The notes: a model not told the origin generated them from the letters alone. A stretch of 64,000 bases of DNA from Alistipes indistinctus YIT 12060 (GCF_025144995.1 NZ_CP102250.1:1054001-1118000), one strand, 5' to 3'. Shown: positions 9,448 to 23,229, counted from the first letter of the stretch. Translations and numbers: made by a program.

Positions 9448-10308
9448 TCAATAAATGCTCGGATTAGTAACGCTCTCTTCCAGCGCATTGCGTTCGCCGG
9501 CATCGAGGTATTTCACCGCCAACACATTGCCCAGTGCCGCGATATTACTGTGCAGTTTCACCTTGACGTTGTAAAAAGTCGCATTGTGCAGCGAAAAACT
9601 CTCGACCGTGCCGATGAGCACATCCGGGGGGAAAATCGTCGAATAATCGGTCGTTACGATCGTATCGCCCACCTGGAGCGGTGCATACTTCGGCACCTCG
9701 GAAAGCGTCACGTGCTCATAACTGCTGCCGTCCCAGAAAACCGAACCGAAATAGTCGGTTCCCTTGATCCGGCCGCTGGTCTTAAAATTGCGGTTCAGCA
9801 CCGACATGCAGACTGCAAAGTGGTCGGAGCATCCGAGCACGTAACCCACGATCCCGCCGTCGGAGATCAACGCCATGTCGGGCATCAGTCCGTCGTCGGC
9901 TCCGCGGTTCAGCGCGATGTAATTCTCCTGCCGTGTGATCGAATTATTGACCACCTTCGCACTGAAATACTCATACTGCCGTACGCCGCCATTAAAAATC
10001 ACGGAGGAATCGCCGGTAGCAAGGGCAGTCGAATCGGCCGCCGAAAGCGGAATCCGGATACCGTCCATCCGGTTGCGCAGCTCGGCCAGTTCCCGGGCGA
10101 GCGCCTGGTTCTCGCGGCGCAGGTGGAAATAGCTGTTCAGTCCGGCAATCTGCGAATAGATACCGCCCACAACATAGTTGGAGGCGGTAACCAGTTTTAC
10201 TTTTGTATAGCTCGTACTGTTCGCATAATAGTGGATGGCCAACGATTCCAGCAGGATGAACAGCAGCAGGAAATGAATTTTCTTTATGAACAGGAAAAAC
10301 TTGATCAT
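9448..10308 (-). CDS. mreC: Rod shape-determining protein MreC
   Basis: A bitopic inner-membrane protein whose periplasmic part scaffolds PBP2 and RodA. The 286 residues comprise an N-terminal membrane helix (about 8-27), a coiled coil (about 60-85, RRENQALARELAELRNRM) and the two-barrel MreC domain, including ITRQENYIALNRGADDGL and the DGGIVGYV signature (about 135-165). It lies 149 bases downstream of mreB and 87 bases upstream of mreD in the usual order. The ATG at 10308 is the only one that places the helix at the N-terminus. Confidence 0.94.
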   Translation of the reverse strand: MIKFFLFIKKIHFLLLFILLESLAIHYYANSTSYTKVKLVTASNYVVGGIYSQIAGLNSYFHLRRENQALARELAELRNRMDGIRIPLSAADSTALATGDSSVIFNGGVRQYEYFSAKVVNNSITRQENYIALNRGADDGLMPDMALISDGGIVGYVLGCSDHFAVCMSVLNRNFKTSGRIKGTDYFGSVFWDGSSYEHVTLSEVPKYAPLQVGDTIVTTDYSTIFPPDVLIGTVESFSLHNATFYNVKVKLHSNIAALGNVLAVKYLDAGERNALEESVTNPSIY

Positions 10309-10457
10309 CCGGCAAAATCTCTAAATTCTGTGACCTCGCACCGCCCCCGCACCAAACCCGCCGGGAGCGCTCCGTCCGTTCCGCATCCCCCATCCGAATA
10401 AAGTATCGGCCGAGACGACAATCCCCTCAGGGGCAGGGCGGACTTTTCCAAACGCGT

Positions 10458-11477
10458 TTATTTCATCAGGAACGAGAAACGGCCGATATTTTTCAGCGCG
10501 ATGCCCGTACCGCGCGCCACCGCCCGCAACGGGTCGTCAGCCACATGGAACGGAATGTTGGTTTTTTCATACAACCGGCGGTCGAGCCCTTTGAGCAGCG
10601 CACCGCCACCCGCGAGGTAAACGCCTTTCTTGGCGATGTCGGCATACAGTTCGGGAGGAATCATCTCCAATACCTTCATAATCGCGGCATCGATCTTCAC
10701 GAGCGACTTTTCAAGGGCATAGGCCATTTCGCTGTACGAGATTGACAGCACCGAAGGCAGCGAAGTGAGGATATTCGGCCCGGTCACTTCGAAATCTTCC
10801 GGCTCTTCGTCCAGTTCCGACAACGCTGCACCTACGGCGATCTTGATATCTTCGGCCGTCCGTTCGCCGATACGCATGTTATGCTGCTGGCGAATGTAGG
10901 TCTGGATATCTTCGGTAAAAACGTCGCCGGCCACGTTGATGCTTTCGCTGCAGACGATACCGCCCAGCGAAATACAGGCGATCTCGGTCGTACCGCCTCC
11001 GATATCCACCACCATGTGGCCCTCGGGAGCTTCGACGTCCAACCCGGCGCCCAGCGCCGCAGCCATCGGTTCGTAAATCATATAGACCTCGCGGCCGCCG
11101 GCATGCTCGGCCGAGTCGCGCACCGCGCGAATCTCGACGTTCGTGCTGCCCGACGGAATCGAAATAACCATCTTCAGCGACGGGCTGAAAAGCCGCCCAC
11201 TGCTTTTAACCATCTTGATCAGCCCACGGAGCATCAGTTCGGCGGCGTTGAAATCGGCGATCACGCCGTCTTTCAGCGGACGGATCGTACGGATGTTCTG
11301 ATGCGTCTTGCCATGCATCTGGCGCGCCTGCTTGCCGATAGCCACCAATTTGCCCGAATGCTGGTCGAGCGCTACGATCGAAGGCTCGTCAACGACGATC
11401 TTGCCGTTGTTTATGATAATCGTGTTGGCCGTACCCAAGTCGATAGCCAACTCCTGTGTCAGAGAAAACAGCCCCAT
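10458..11477 (-). CDS. mreB: Actin-like cell-shape protein MreB
   Basis: MreB forms ATP-dependent filaments under the membrane that direct lateral wall synthesis. At 339 residues it matches the family. It shows the phosphate-1 motif IDLGTANTII (15-24), GTSTNVEIRA-like ISIPSGSTNVE, the phosphate-2 motif VVDIGGGTTEIA, and the adenosine motif YLAGGGALLKGLD near 286-298. It begins 7 bases after the purH stop, so purH and the mre genes are probably one transcript. Confidence 0.97.
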   Translation of the reverse strand: MGLFSLTQELAIDLGTANTIIINNGKIVVDEPSIVALDQHSGKLVAIGKQARQMHGKTHQNIRTIRPLKDGVIADFNAAELMLRGLIKMVKSSGRLFSPSLKMVISIPSGSTNVEIRAVRDSAEHAGGREVYMIYEPMAAALGAGLDVEAPEGHMVVDIGGGTTEIACISLGGIVCSESINVAGDVFTEDIQTYIRQQHNMRIGERTAEDIKIAVGAALSELDEEPEDFEVTGPNILTSLPSVLSISYSEMAYALEKSLVKIDAAIMKVLEMIPPELYADIAKKGVYLAGGGALLKGLDRRLYEKTNIPFHVADDPLRAVARGTGIALKNIGRFSFLMK

Positions 11478-11484
11478 ATCGTTT

Positions 11485-13005
11485 CTAGTGTTTGAAATGT
11501 CTCAGTCCGGTAAATACCATCGCCATCCCGTTCGCATTGCAATAGTCGATGCTCTCCTGGTCGCGGATCGATCCGCCCGGAGCGATTACGGCATTCACAC
11601 CCGCCTCATGCGCCAGTTCGACACAATCCGAGAACGGGAAGAAAGCATCCGAAGCCATCACCGCACCCTTGAGGTCGAAGCCGAAACTGTGTGCCTTGGC
11701 CACCGCCTGCTTGAGGGCGTCCACACGGGAGGTCTGGCCGATACCGCTTGCCAGCAGCATGCCGTTTTTAGCGAAAACGATCGCGTTGCTCTTCGACTGC
11801 TTCACCAGCTTGTTGGCGAAGATCAGGTCGGCCATCTGTTCGTCGGTCACCTGCTTTTCGGTTACGCTGCGCACTTCGCCGTCGATGCCCCCGACCTTCA
11901 GGTCGCGGTCCTGCACGGCCACGCCGTTGAGCAGCGAACGGAACTGTTTGTTGCAACGGGTCGTATCCTTGAGCAGTAGGATAATCCGGTTCTTTTTGCT
12001 TTTCAGGATTTCGAGCGCTTCGGCGCTGTAAGCCGGGGCGAGGATCACCTCGAAGAAGAGCTTATTGATCTCTTCGGCCGTTGCCGCATCGACCTCGCGG
12101 TTGCAGATCAGCACTCCGCCGAATGCCGAAACGGGATCGCCGGAGAGCGCATCCTTCCAAGCCTCGAGCAGCGTCGGACGCGTAGCGACGCCGCAGGCGT
12201 TGTTGTGTTTGAGGATTGCGAAAGTGGGCTCGGTGAACTCTTCGATCAGGTTGATCGCAGCGTCTATATCGAGCATGTTGTTATAAGAGATATCCTTGCC
12301 GTTGAGTTTGTCGAACATCCGGTCGATGTCGCCGAAGAAAGTAGCGTTCTGGTGCGGATTCTCGCCGTAACGGAGCACGGTGCCGTTCGCAAAACTGCGC
12401 TTGAAGACGGACAACTGCTCCTGAAGGTTGAAATAGTTGAAGATCGCCGCATCGTAGTGCGAGCTGACGTTGAATGCGTAAGCGGCGAAACGGCGGCGCT
12501 GCTCGAGGGTCGTGGAGCACTGCTGTGAAGTGATGATCTCGAGCAATTCGGCATACTGGTCGACCGACGGAACGATCACCACGTCCTTAAAATTCTTGGC
12601 AGCCGCCCGGATCAGCGAAATGCCTCCGATGTCGATTTTCTCGATGATCGCCTGCTCTTCGGCTCCCGAAGCAACCGTCTGTTCGAACGGATAGAGGTCC
12701 ACGATCACCAGATCGATTTCCGGAATTTCGTACTGTCCCATCTGCTGGCCGTCCTGAGCGTTGTCCCGGCGCGCCAGAATACCGCCGAACACTTTGGGGT
12801 GAAGCGTCTTGACACGTCCGCCCAGGATCGATGGATAGCCCGTCAGGTCCTCCACGGCCGTGGCTGCGAGGCCCAGCCCCTCGATGAAAGAGAGGGTCCC
12901 CCCCGTCGAATATATTTTCACGCCGTCGGCGGCCAGCCGACGGACGATCGGTTCCAAACCATCCTTGTAATAGACTGAAATCAGCGCGCTTTTGATCTTT
13001 TTCAC
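11485..13005 (-). CDS. purH: Bifunctional AICAR formyltransferase/IMP cyclohydrolase
   Basis: Catalyses the last two steps of de novo purine synthesis: formylation of AICAR with 10-formyl-THF and closure of FAICAR to IMP. The 506-residue protein begins with the MGS-like cyclohydrolase domain (SALISVYYKDGLEPIVRRLA; KIYSTGGTLSFIE; RVKTLHPKVFGGILARRD) and continues into the AICARFT domain (LRYGENPHQNA; LKHNNACGVA; MASDAFFPFSD; APGGSIRDQE). It is the first gene of a seven-gene minus-strand run and is divergent from gpsA. A Bacteroidota -7 box lies 43 bases upstream of its ATG. Confidence 0.97.
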   Translation of the reverse strand: MKKIKSALISVYYKDGLEPIVRRLAADGVKIYSTGGTLSFIEGLGLAATAVEDLTGYPSILGGRVKTLHPKVFGGILARRDNAQDGQQMGQYEIPEIDLVIVDLYPFEQTVASGAEEQAIIEKIDIGGISLIRAAAKNFKDVVIVPSVDQYAELLEIITSQQCSTTLEQRRRFAAYAFNVSSHYDAAIFNYFNLQEQLSVFKRSFANGTVLRYGENPHQNATFFGDIDRMFDKLNGKDISYNNMLDIDAAINLIEEFTEPTFAILKHNNACGVATRPTLLEAWKDALSGDPVSAFGGVLICNREVDAATAEEINKLFFEVILAPAYSAEALEILKSKKNRIILLLKDTTRCNKQFRSLLNGVAVQDRDLKVGGIDGEVRSVTEKQVTDEQMADLIFANKLVKQSKSNAIVFAKNGMLLASGIGQTSRVDALKQAVAKAHSFGFDLKGAVMASDAFFPFSDCVELAHEAGVNAVIAPGGSIRDQESIDYCNANGMAMVFTGLRHFKH

Positions 13006-13048
13006 CTTCTGCGAATTTAAATTTGAATATACTTTTCCTAGTAAGCTA

Positions 13049-13056
13049 CAAAGATA
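13049..13056 (-). promoter_or_regulatory. purH: Putative -7 promoter box of purH-mre operon
   Basis: The minus strand reads TATCTTTG, an exact match to the Bacteroidota TAnnTTTG box, 43 bases before the purH start. No TTTG element is found 19-21 bases upstream, so only half of the consensus is present. Confidence 0.55.
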
Positions 13057-13237
13057 ACAAAAAAGAGATTTTCCCTAATGATTTTCCGCGACATTTCCCT
13101 CGATTTTTACGCAGGATCGGGTAACCGCCTCACAAATCGCTCCTCCGGGCACAGCGATCCACAGAAAACCGATCGTACCGCAACCCGGGAGCGGAAACAA
13201 TTTCAGGACAAAGCGCGGAATACTATTTAAAAATTCT

Positions 13238-13245
13238 TAAATTTG
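13238..13245 (+). promoter_or_regulatory. gpsA: Putative -7 promoter box of gpsA
   Basis: TAAATTTG matches TAnnTTTG and ends 21 bases before the gpsA ATG, which would give a very short leader. No TTTG box lies at the expected upstream distance. Confidence 0.5.
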
Positions 13246-13266
13246 TTTTTCGATTTCAATCCGGTT

Positions 13267-14274
13267 ATGACCTATAAAATTGACAGACAGGCGCGTTGCG
13301 CAGTAATTGGCTACGGCAGCTGGGCTACCGCGCTGGTCAAAATCCTCCTCGAGAACGAATCGGCCGTCGGCTGGTACATCCGCAACAACGAAGTGCTGGA
13401 GCATATCCGCCAGCACAAAACCAATCCGCGTTACCTGCGCGACGTGCATTTCTACACGAACAACCTGAAACTTTCGGACGACATCAACACGGTCGTTTCC
13501 GAAGCCGACGTGCTGATCCTGGCCGTGCCGTCCGTCTACCTGAAAACGACCCTCGAGCCGTTGACGGTATCGTTGCAGGACAAATTCGTCATCTCGGCGA
13601 TCAAAGGCATCGTGCCGGAGGATTACGTGACCGTCACCGAATACGTCAACCGCCGCTACGGCGTCCCGTTCGACCAACTGGGCATCATCAGCGGACCGTG
13701 CCACGCCGAAGAGGTGGCCCTCGAGCGGCTCTCTTACCTGACCGTGGTCTGCAAAGAGATGGAAAATTCGCTCTCCCTCGGTGAAAAGATCGGCACCTCG
13801 TACATCAACGTCAGCCATTCGACCGATATTTACGGTACGGAATATGCTTCGGTTCTGAAAAACATCTATGCCATCGCGGTAGGTATCTGCGTCGGCCTCA
13901 GTTACGGCGACAATTTCCTCGCGGTACTGATCGCCAACAGTGCCATGGAGATGTCTCGTTTTATGGAACAGACCTACCCGGCCGAGCGAAACACTTTCGC
14001 ATCGGCCTACCTGGGCGACCTGCTGGTAACTTCCTACTCCCAATTCAGCCGCAACCGCCGGTTCGGACTGATGATCGGCAAAGGCTACCCGGTACAATCG
14101 GCGCAGATGGAGATGAACATGGTAGCCGAAGGTTACTACGCGAGCGAATGCATCACACAGATCAACAAGAAATTCGACGTCGAGATGCCGATCGCCGAAA
14201 CGGTCCACCGCATTTTGTACGACAGCGAAAAACCGGGTCCGCTTATCGCGAAACTGACCGGACACCTGATTTAA
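13267..14274 (+). CDS. gpsA: NAD(P)H-dependent glycerol-3-phosphate dehydrogenase
   Basis: Reduces dihydroxyacetone phosphate to sn-glycerol-3-phosphate, the phospholipid backbone. The 335-residue protein has an N-terminal Rossmann fold whose loop reads GYGSWATAL, slightly different from the common GxGSWGTAL, then AVPSVYLKTTLEP, the catalytic-lysine region SAIKGI (Lys in IKGI), ISGPCHAEEVA, and VLKNIYAIAVGICVGLSYGDN in the C-terminal domain. The ATG at 13267 is chosen. A TTG at 13243 in the same frame overlaps the -7 promoter box. pgi follows 59 bases later and is probably cotranscribed. Confidence 0.94.
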   Translation: MTYKIDRQARCAVIGYGSWATALVKILLENESAVGWYIRNNEVLEHIRQHKTNPRYLRDVHFYTNNLKLSDDINTVVSEADVLILAVPSVYLKTTLEPLTVSLQDKFVISAIKGIVPEDYVTVTEYVNRRYGVPFDQLGIISGPCHAEEVALERLSYLTVVCKEMENSLSLGEKIGTSYINVSHSTDIYGTEYASVLKNIYAIAVGICVGLSYGDNFLAVLIANSAMEMSRFMEQTYPAERNTFASAYLGDLLVTSYSQFSRNRRFGLMIGKGYPVQSAQMEMNMVAEGYYASECITQINKKFDVEMPIAETVHRILYDSEKPGPLIAKLTGHLI

Positions 14275-14333
14275 TTAACCATCCAAAAGAACAAAAGGCA
14301 TCAACGTGCCTCCACGTATAAATTGTTAACGTT

Positions 14334-15677
14334 ATGAGTATTCTTTCGATCAACATCGACAAAATCTACGGCACCGTAAGCGCCGCCGATGTAGCCGCAC
14401 TGAAAGGCGAAATGGAACAGGGCAACCGCATGCTGCAGGACGGCAGCGGCAAAGGAAGCGACTTCTTGGGCTGGGTCAACCTGCCCGAATCGATCACCTC
14501 CGAAGAGTTGAAAACGATCCGCAAATGCGCGGACAATCTCGCTTCACTGGCCGACGTAATCCTCGTGATCGGTATCGGCGGTTCCTATCTCGGAGCCAAG
14601 GCCGTCCTCGAAGCGTTGAGCGATCCGTTCCAGCTGTTGCGCAACAAGCAGGAAAAACCGATCGTCCTGTTCGCCGGACAGAACCTGAGCGAAGACTACC
14701 TGTACGAGTTGCTCGAAGGCACCCGTTCCTACAAGATCGCCGCAATCGTCATTTCGAAATCGGGTACCACGACCGAACCGGCCGTCGCTTTCCGCCTGAT
14801 CAAAAACGAGATCGAGAGTCGTTACGGCGCCGAAGGCGCTGCCAAGCGCATCGTAGCCATTACGGACGCCGCACGCGGCGCACTACGGACGCTGGCGACC
14901 AACGAAGGCTATGAGACGTTCGTGATTCCCGACAATATCGGCGGCCGCTATTCGGTGCTGACTCCGGTCGGCTTGCTGCCGCTCGCTGCGGCAGGTATCA
15001 ATGTCGACGAGCTGGTACGCGGCGCCAGGGATATGGAGAAAGCCACGGGCACGGATGTCCCGTTTGAAAAGAATCCGGCGATGATCTACGCTGCCGCCCG
15101 TACCGCACTGTACCGTGCCGGCAAGAAGATCGAGATCCTGGCCAGCTACGATCCGAAACTGCTTTACGTGGCCGAATGGTGGAAACAGCTTTACGGCGAA
15201 AGCGAAGGCAAAGACGGCAAGGGTATCTTCCCGGCCAGCGTCACGCTGACCGCCGACCTGCACTCGATGGGCCAATATATCCAGCAGGGCGAACGCACGC
15301 TGATGGAGACGGTTATCAGCGTCACGAAGCCCAAGCACAAAGTGGTGATCGAAAAAGACAAGGACAACCTCGACGGGCTGAATTTCCTCGCGGGCAAACG
15401 CATCAGCGAAGTGAACCGGATGGCCGAGATGGGAACCCTGCTCGCCCACTTCGACGGCGGCGTACCCAACATCCGCATCGAAATTCCTGAAATCAACGAA
15501 TACTACATCGGCGGCCTGCTCTACTTCTTCGAGAAAGCCTGCGGCATCAGCGGTTATGCACTCGGCGTCAATCCGTTCGACCAACCGGGCGTAGAGGCTT
15601 ACAAGAAAAATATGTTCGCGCTGCTGGGCAAACCCGGTTACGAAGAGGCCGGCGAAGAGTTGCGCAAACGGCTGTAA
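14334..15677 (+). CDS. pgi: Glucose-6-phosphate isomerase
   Basis: Interconverts glucose-6-phosphate and fructose-6-phosphate in glycolysis. At 447 residues it belongs to the shorter bacterial PGI form found in Bacteroidota and Firmicutes. Visible signatures are [13 protein letters not shown] (sugar-phosphate loop, about 80-92), [15 protein letters not shown] (SIS domain), [14 protein letters not shown] (PGI signature 1, about 203-216), and [16 protein letters not shown] (signature 2) near the C-terminus. An intrinsic terminator follows 45 bases after the stop, so gpsA-pgi forms a two-gene unit. Confidence 0.97.
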   Translation: MSILSINIDKIYGTVSAADVAALKGEMEQGNRMLQDGSGKGSDFLGWVNLPESITSEELKTIRKCADNLASLADVILVIGIGGSYLGAKAVLEALSDPFQLLRNKQEKPIVLFAGQNLSEDYLYELLEGTRSYKIAAIVISKSGTTTEPAVAFRLIKNEIESRYGAEGAAKRIVAITDAARGALRTLATNEGYETFVIPDNIGGRYSVLTPVGLLPLAAAGINVDELVRGARDMEKATGTDVPFEKNPAMIYAAARTALYRAGKKIEILASYDPKLLYVAEWWKQLYGESEGKDGKGIFPASVTLTADLHSMGQYIQQGERTLMETVISVTKPKHKVVIEKDKDNLDGLNFLAGKRISEVNRMAEMGTLLAHFDGGVPNIRIEIPEINEYYIGGLLYFFEKACGISGYALGVNPFDQPGVEAYKKNMFALLGKPGYEEAGEELRKRL

Positions 15678-15721
15678 ACATTGGGCGTGTCAAAATTCCG
15701 GACACCTACCTGAACGAACAG

Positions 15722-15754
15722 AAAAGCTGGATGGGAGACCCCGTCCAGCTTTTT
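15722..15754 (+). terminator. Intrinsic terminator after pgi
   Basis: A perfect 10-bp stem (AAAAGCTGGA/TCCAGCTTTT) encloses a GGG/CCC-containing loop and runs into TTTTT. The A-tract on the other side suggests it can also stop transcripts coming from the converging membrane-protein gene. Confidence 0.85.
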
Positions 15755-15878
15755 CATATCGTCGAAAATGAACCGGTGACCTTTATTGACACACACCTTC
15801 CCCCGCCTATCCTCTTTTCTTATTTTCTTGCCGACCGTTTGCTTCACGGGGAAAGCTTCACGGCATACAAAAACGCGA

Positions 15879-16193
15879 TCAGATTGCCGATACCGCAGCG
15901 GCGGCGAACAAGCCGGCAAACACAAATAGCAACAAGATGACGCCCAGCAAAGAGATGATCAGTCCCGCAATAGCCAGTCCTTTCGGTGTCCGGAACACAC
16001 CGACGCAGGAAAAAATCAGGCCCAATACCCACAAGATCCAGCCGACTACCGGAACCCAACCGAGAAACAGGGCCAGCAGGGCTAATACGAACCCGGCCGT
16101 CCCCATTCCGTTCGACTTGGGAACAGGCTGATTGACAATAATGGTCGGATTACCCGAAGTTGTCGGTTCGTTGTTGGGTTGAATGACTTCCAT
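15879..16193 (-). CDS. Small DUF4190-like membrane protein
   Basis: A 104-residue protein of unknown function. It has a polar, Pro/Asn-rich N-terminus (about 30 residues) followed by hydrophobic segments: GFVLALLALFLGWVPVVGWI, LWVLGLIFSCVGVF and LAIAGLIISLLGVILLLFVF. The spacing of Gly-rich helices with the FRTPKGLAIAG link resembles DUF4190 proteins. The ATG at 16193 is chosen because the ATG at 16232 would add a hydrophobic, out-of-character stretch. It stands alone on the minus strand, converging with pgi. Confidence 0.75.
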   Translation of the reverse strand: MEVIQPNNEPTTSGNPTIIVNQPVPKSNGMGTAGFVLALLALFLGWVPVVGWILWVLGLIFSCVGVFRTPKGLAIAGLIISLLGVILLLFVFAGLFAAAAVSAI

Positions 16194-16567
16194 AATCAGA
16201 AAATTTAAGTAGGACAATACCCAAAACAGCAAGCAACCGTATCGCTTGCATCACAATAAGCGGGAGACTTTCCCGTAATATAAGAACTAAAATAAACATA
16301 TCGACTGAAAAATCCAACACATCGGGTCTGTTTCTTGCGAAAATAGAACGTGATTCGTCGCAAACCGTTTTCTGCATACAAAAAAAACGGCTCGTTTGTT
16401 CGACTTCAATGTCAGGTTTTCTATATTTGCGGACTTCCCGATCCGCAAACCAGACACCGGGTCGACGCTCCGGGGGAACAGTTGCAGTTGCCCTCACGAA
16501 CCGTTTTCGATCGCAACGGGACAGGCTTCGTTCCGTCGGGGATCGTCTGTAGCGAAACACAGTCGTT
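16194..16567. other. Divergent intergenic region before araJ-like gene
   Basis: This holds the 5' regions of the small membrane protein and the exporter. The plus strand has TATATTTG at 16422-16429, an exact TAnnTTTG box, with TTTG at 16395-16398; the spacing is 23 bases against the usual 19-21. That would give the exporter a leader of ~130 bases in which I see no leader peptide or terminator. Confidence 0.5.
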
Positions 16568-17716
16568 ATGAAGAAAAGTTTGCTCGCTTTGGCATTCGGG
16601 ACTTTGGGATTAGGAATCGCCGAATTCGTCATGATGGGAATCCTGCCTGATGTCGCCGCAAACCTGCACATCAGCATCGAACAGGCGGGACATTTTATCT
16701 CGGCTTACGCATTGGGTGTTTGCTGCGGCGCACCTGCACTTATTCTCGCCCGGCGTTTCCCATTGAAACACATACTGCTGGCCCTGGTCAGCGTAGTAAT
16801 CGCAGGAAATCTATTTGCAACCGCAGCATCCGGTTATTGGACTCTACTCTCCGCACGCTTTATTTCGGGCTTACCCCACGGGGCCTATTTCGGAGTCGCA
16901 TCCATAGTAGCTGAAAAACTGGCCGACAAAGGGAAAGGTTCCGAGGCCGTCTCGATCATGATTGCCGGAATGACCGTCGCCAACCTTTTCGGAGTTCCAC
17001 TGGGTACTTCGCTCAGTGCGATGATCTCCTGGCGCGTGACATTCCTGATCGTCGGTTGCTGGGGTTTGGTCATGCTCTACTACATCTGGCGATGGGTTCC
17101 CCACGTAAAGGGAGTTAAGGATACCGGGTTCAAAGGGCAATTCCGGTTCCTGAGAAAGCCCGCTCCATGGCTAATCCTGGGTGCCACGGCACTCGGAAAC
17201 GGAGGCGTCTTCTGTTGGTACAGCTATGTAACGCCGATGCTGATCCATATTTCCGGCTTTTCTCCGGCCAGTATGACGGCATTGATGATGCTGGCCGGCT
17301 TCGGGATGGTCGTCGGGAATTTGACGAGCGGACGCCTCTCCGATCGCTATACGCCCGGCAGGGTCGGAGCAACGGTACAAGGCATGATCTGCATCATTCT
17401 ATTACTGATTTTTTTCCTGGCGCCGCATCCCTGGTGCGCCGCGTTATTGATGGCCTCCTGTACAGCCTGCCTGTTCGCCGTGTCGAGTCCGGAACAGGTC
17501 TCCATCATCCGGGTTGCGGCAGGGGGAGAAATGTTCGGAGCTGCCTGCGTACAGGTCGCCTTCAACCTCGGAAACGCTATCGGAGCCTACTGCGGAGGAA
17601 AGGTTCTGCACTGGGGGTATCAATACCCCGCCCTGATAGGGGTACCCTTTGCCTTGGTCAGTTTTATCCTCCTTACACGATACTATAAGAAATACGAATC
17701 GCAATATCATTCATAA
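16568..17716 (+). CDS. araJ: MFS sugar/drug efflux transporter, AraJ-like
   Basis: A 382-residue 12-helix major facilitator (DHA1 group). It closely matches E. coli AraJ in key stretches I recall: MKKSLLALAFGTLGLGIAEF at the start, ISAYALGVCCGAPALIL, the HGAYFGVASIV stretch, ISGFSPASMTALMMLAG and GAACVQVAFNLGNAIGAYC. AraJ is an arabinose-inducible exporter of uncertain substrate; sugar efflux is the usual guess. There is no adjacent regulator or sugar gene, so the substrate here cannot be inferred. It stands alone between the small membrane protein and the rRNA operon. Confidence 0.88.
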   Translation: MKKSLLALAFGTLGLGIAEFVMMGILPDVAANLHISIEQAGHFISAYALGVCCGAPALILARRFPLKHILLALVSVVIAGNLFATAASGYWTLLSARFISGLPHGAYFGVASIVAEKLADKGKGSEAVSIMIAGMTVANLFGVPLGTSLSAMISWRVTFLIVGCWGLVMLYYIWRWVPHVKGVKDTGFKGQFRFLRKPAPWLILGATALGNGGVFCWYSYVTPMLIHISGFSPASMTALMMLAGFGMVVGNLTSGRLSDRYTPGRVGATVQGMICIILLLIFFLAPHPWCAALLMASCTACLFAVSSPEQVSIIRVAAGGEMFGAACVQVAFNLGNAIGAYCGGKVLHWGYQYPALIGVPFALVSFILLTRYYKKYESQYHS

Positions 17717-17981
17717 ATACGCTGCCGGCAGCACTCCGCCTATTTTTATTCACAACATTCACGCTCATCTCATAACACGGTATTTCGTCCTGTGCCTGTA
17801 CAGTCTTGACGTTTGCACTACTATCCCCTTGTTTCACACAGCATGAGATCTACAGATATGCGCTGCTTTTGAGTATACATCAGAAGAGGAATGCGCCATC
17901 CGGCCTCCTCCTTCGGAACGTGAAGTCGATTACTCCAGTCTGCTACGAGCCTTCAAGATTACCTTTTCGTTTAATCCAAAC
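17717..17981. other. Intergenic, no gene seen
   Basis: The 265 bases between the exporter and the rRNA terminator contain no convincing reading frame, hairpin or promoter box. Confidence 0.6.
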
Positions 17982-18013
17982 AAAAAAGGAGCGATTCGAA
18001 AGAATCGCTCCTT
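17982..18013 (-). terminator. rRNA operon terminator
   Basis: Directly after 5S, the minus strand forms a perfect 12-bp stem (AAGGAGCGATTC/GAATCGCTCCTT) with a TTTC loop, and the stem runs into TTTTTTG. This is a textbook factor-independent terminator. Confidence 0.93.
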
Positions 18014-18016
18014 AAA

Positions 18017-18124
<108 letters not shown>

Positions 18125-18162
18125 AAATCTATACCAGATCACTCTGATTTATCGTAAAGTTC

Positions 18163-18201
18163 CTGACTCAAATACCGCTAACGGTATTTGACGATTCAGG
18201 A
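18163..18201 (-). other. Processing stem in 23S-5S spacer
   Basis: A perfect 9-bp inverted repeat (CAAATACCG/CGGTATTTG, loop CTAA, 18169-18190) is flanked by outer complementary arms (CCTGA/TCAGG). A long helix in the 23S-5S spacer is a plausible RNase III-type processing site. Confidence 0.6.
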
Positions 18202-18219
18202 TGAGAAAAGGGCCCTCTT

Positions 18220-21091
<2,872 letters not shown>

Positions 21092-21295
21092 CTTGTGTCC
21101 CCCCAAACCGGCTCGTTACCGCCCGGGGGAACCCCCTTTCTCATCCTTAAATCTGTCAAAGAACTTCAGGTCGCATTGACCGTGACAGTATTGCGGTTTC
21201 GCTCCGCTACCGCTTTGTGTGTGAACACAAACGGATACTGTTATAAAAAAAGTCTTTGAAGTATAAAGCAGCTATACCTTATGAATAAGCTCCAG
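21092..21295 (-). other. 16S-23S spacer lacking tRNA genes
   Basis: The ~204-base spacer contains neither tRNA-Ile nor tRNA-Ala: no T-loop GTTCGAATC-type sequence and no cloverleaf is found. It holds short inverted repeats, for example GTAGCGGAGCGAAACCGC near 21190-21212, probably processing structures. Confidence 0.8.
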
Positions 21296-22824
<1,529 letters not shown>

Positions 22825-22994
22825 AAAAAATGTTTTGTTAAATATCTTGGCTATACTCAAAGGTATTGTTATTTCTATCACCACCGAAGTGATGATGGAT
22901 AAACTTTGCTGCTTCAATACTTCAAAGAACTTTAATTCTAAAAATTACAGAACTTTCGTTTCTAAACCTCTAAGACTTAACCTCTTAGCGGGTG

Positions 22995-23026
22995 CAAAGA
23001 TAAGTGGAGTTTTTCAAACTTCCAAA
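22995..23026 (-). promoter_or_regulatory. rRNA promoter 1 (proximal)
   Basis: On the minus strand TTTG (23026-23023), 20 bases, then TATCTTTG (23002-22995): a full match to the Bacteroidota housekeeping consensus TTTG-N19-21-TAnnTTTG. It lies about 170 bases upstream of 16S. Confidence 0.85.
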
Positions 23027-23090
23027 TCTTTTCGTCAATTTTTTTCAACCTTTTTACACCCTCTCGAAAATCTGAGAGCGAAACGGGTTG

Positions 23091-23122
23091 CAAAGATAAG
23101 AACGATTTTTGGAACCACCAAA
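23091..23122 (-). promoter_or_regulatory. rRNA promoter 2 (middle)
   Basis: TTTG (23122-23119), a 20-base spacer, then TATCTTTG (23098-23091). It shares flanking sequence with promoter 1 (CGAAAAGATTTGG before the box), so the two look like a duplicated unit 96 bases apart. Confidence 0.85.
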
Positions 23123-23196
23123 TCTTTTCGTTAAAAACTTTTCGTTACCGTAAAGAACCTGTCGCTATCGATAGTGTTTCTCTCGTTTAGCGGGTG

Positions 23197-23229
23197 CAAA
23201 TATATGGACTTTTATCGGTTACTTCCAAA
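23197..23229 (-). promoter_or_regulatory. rRNA promoter 3 (distal)
   Basis: TTTG (23229-23226), a 21-base spacer, then TATATTTG (23204-23197) followed by CACCCGCTAAA, the same downstream bases as in promoter 1. This is the third tandem rRNA promoter, 106 bases upstream of promoter 2. The remaining sequence to 23461 contains no gene I can support. Confidence 0.85.

Noticed and set aside
16194-16677. Minus-strand open frame spanning the araJ upstream region
   Set aside because: It covers the start of araJ in antisense and the promoter box, with no protein-like features.
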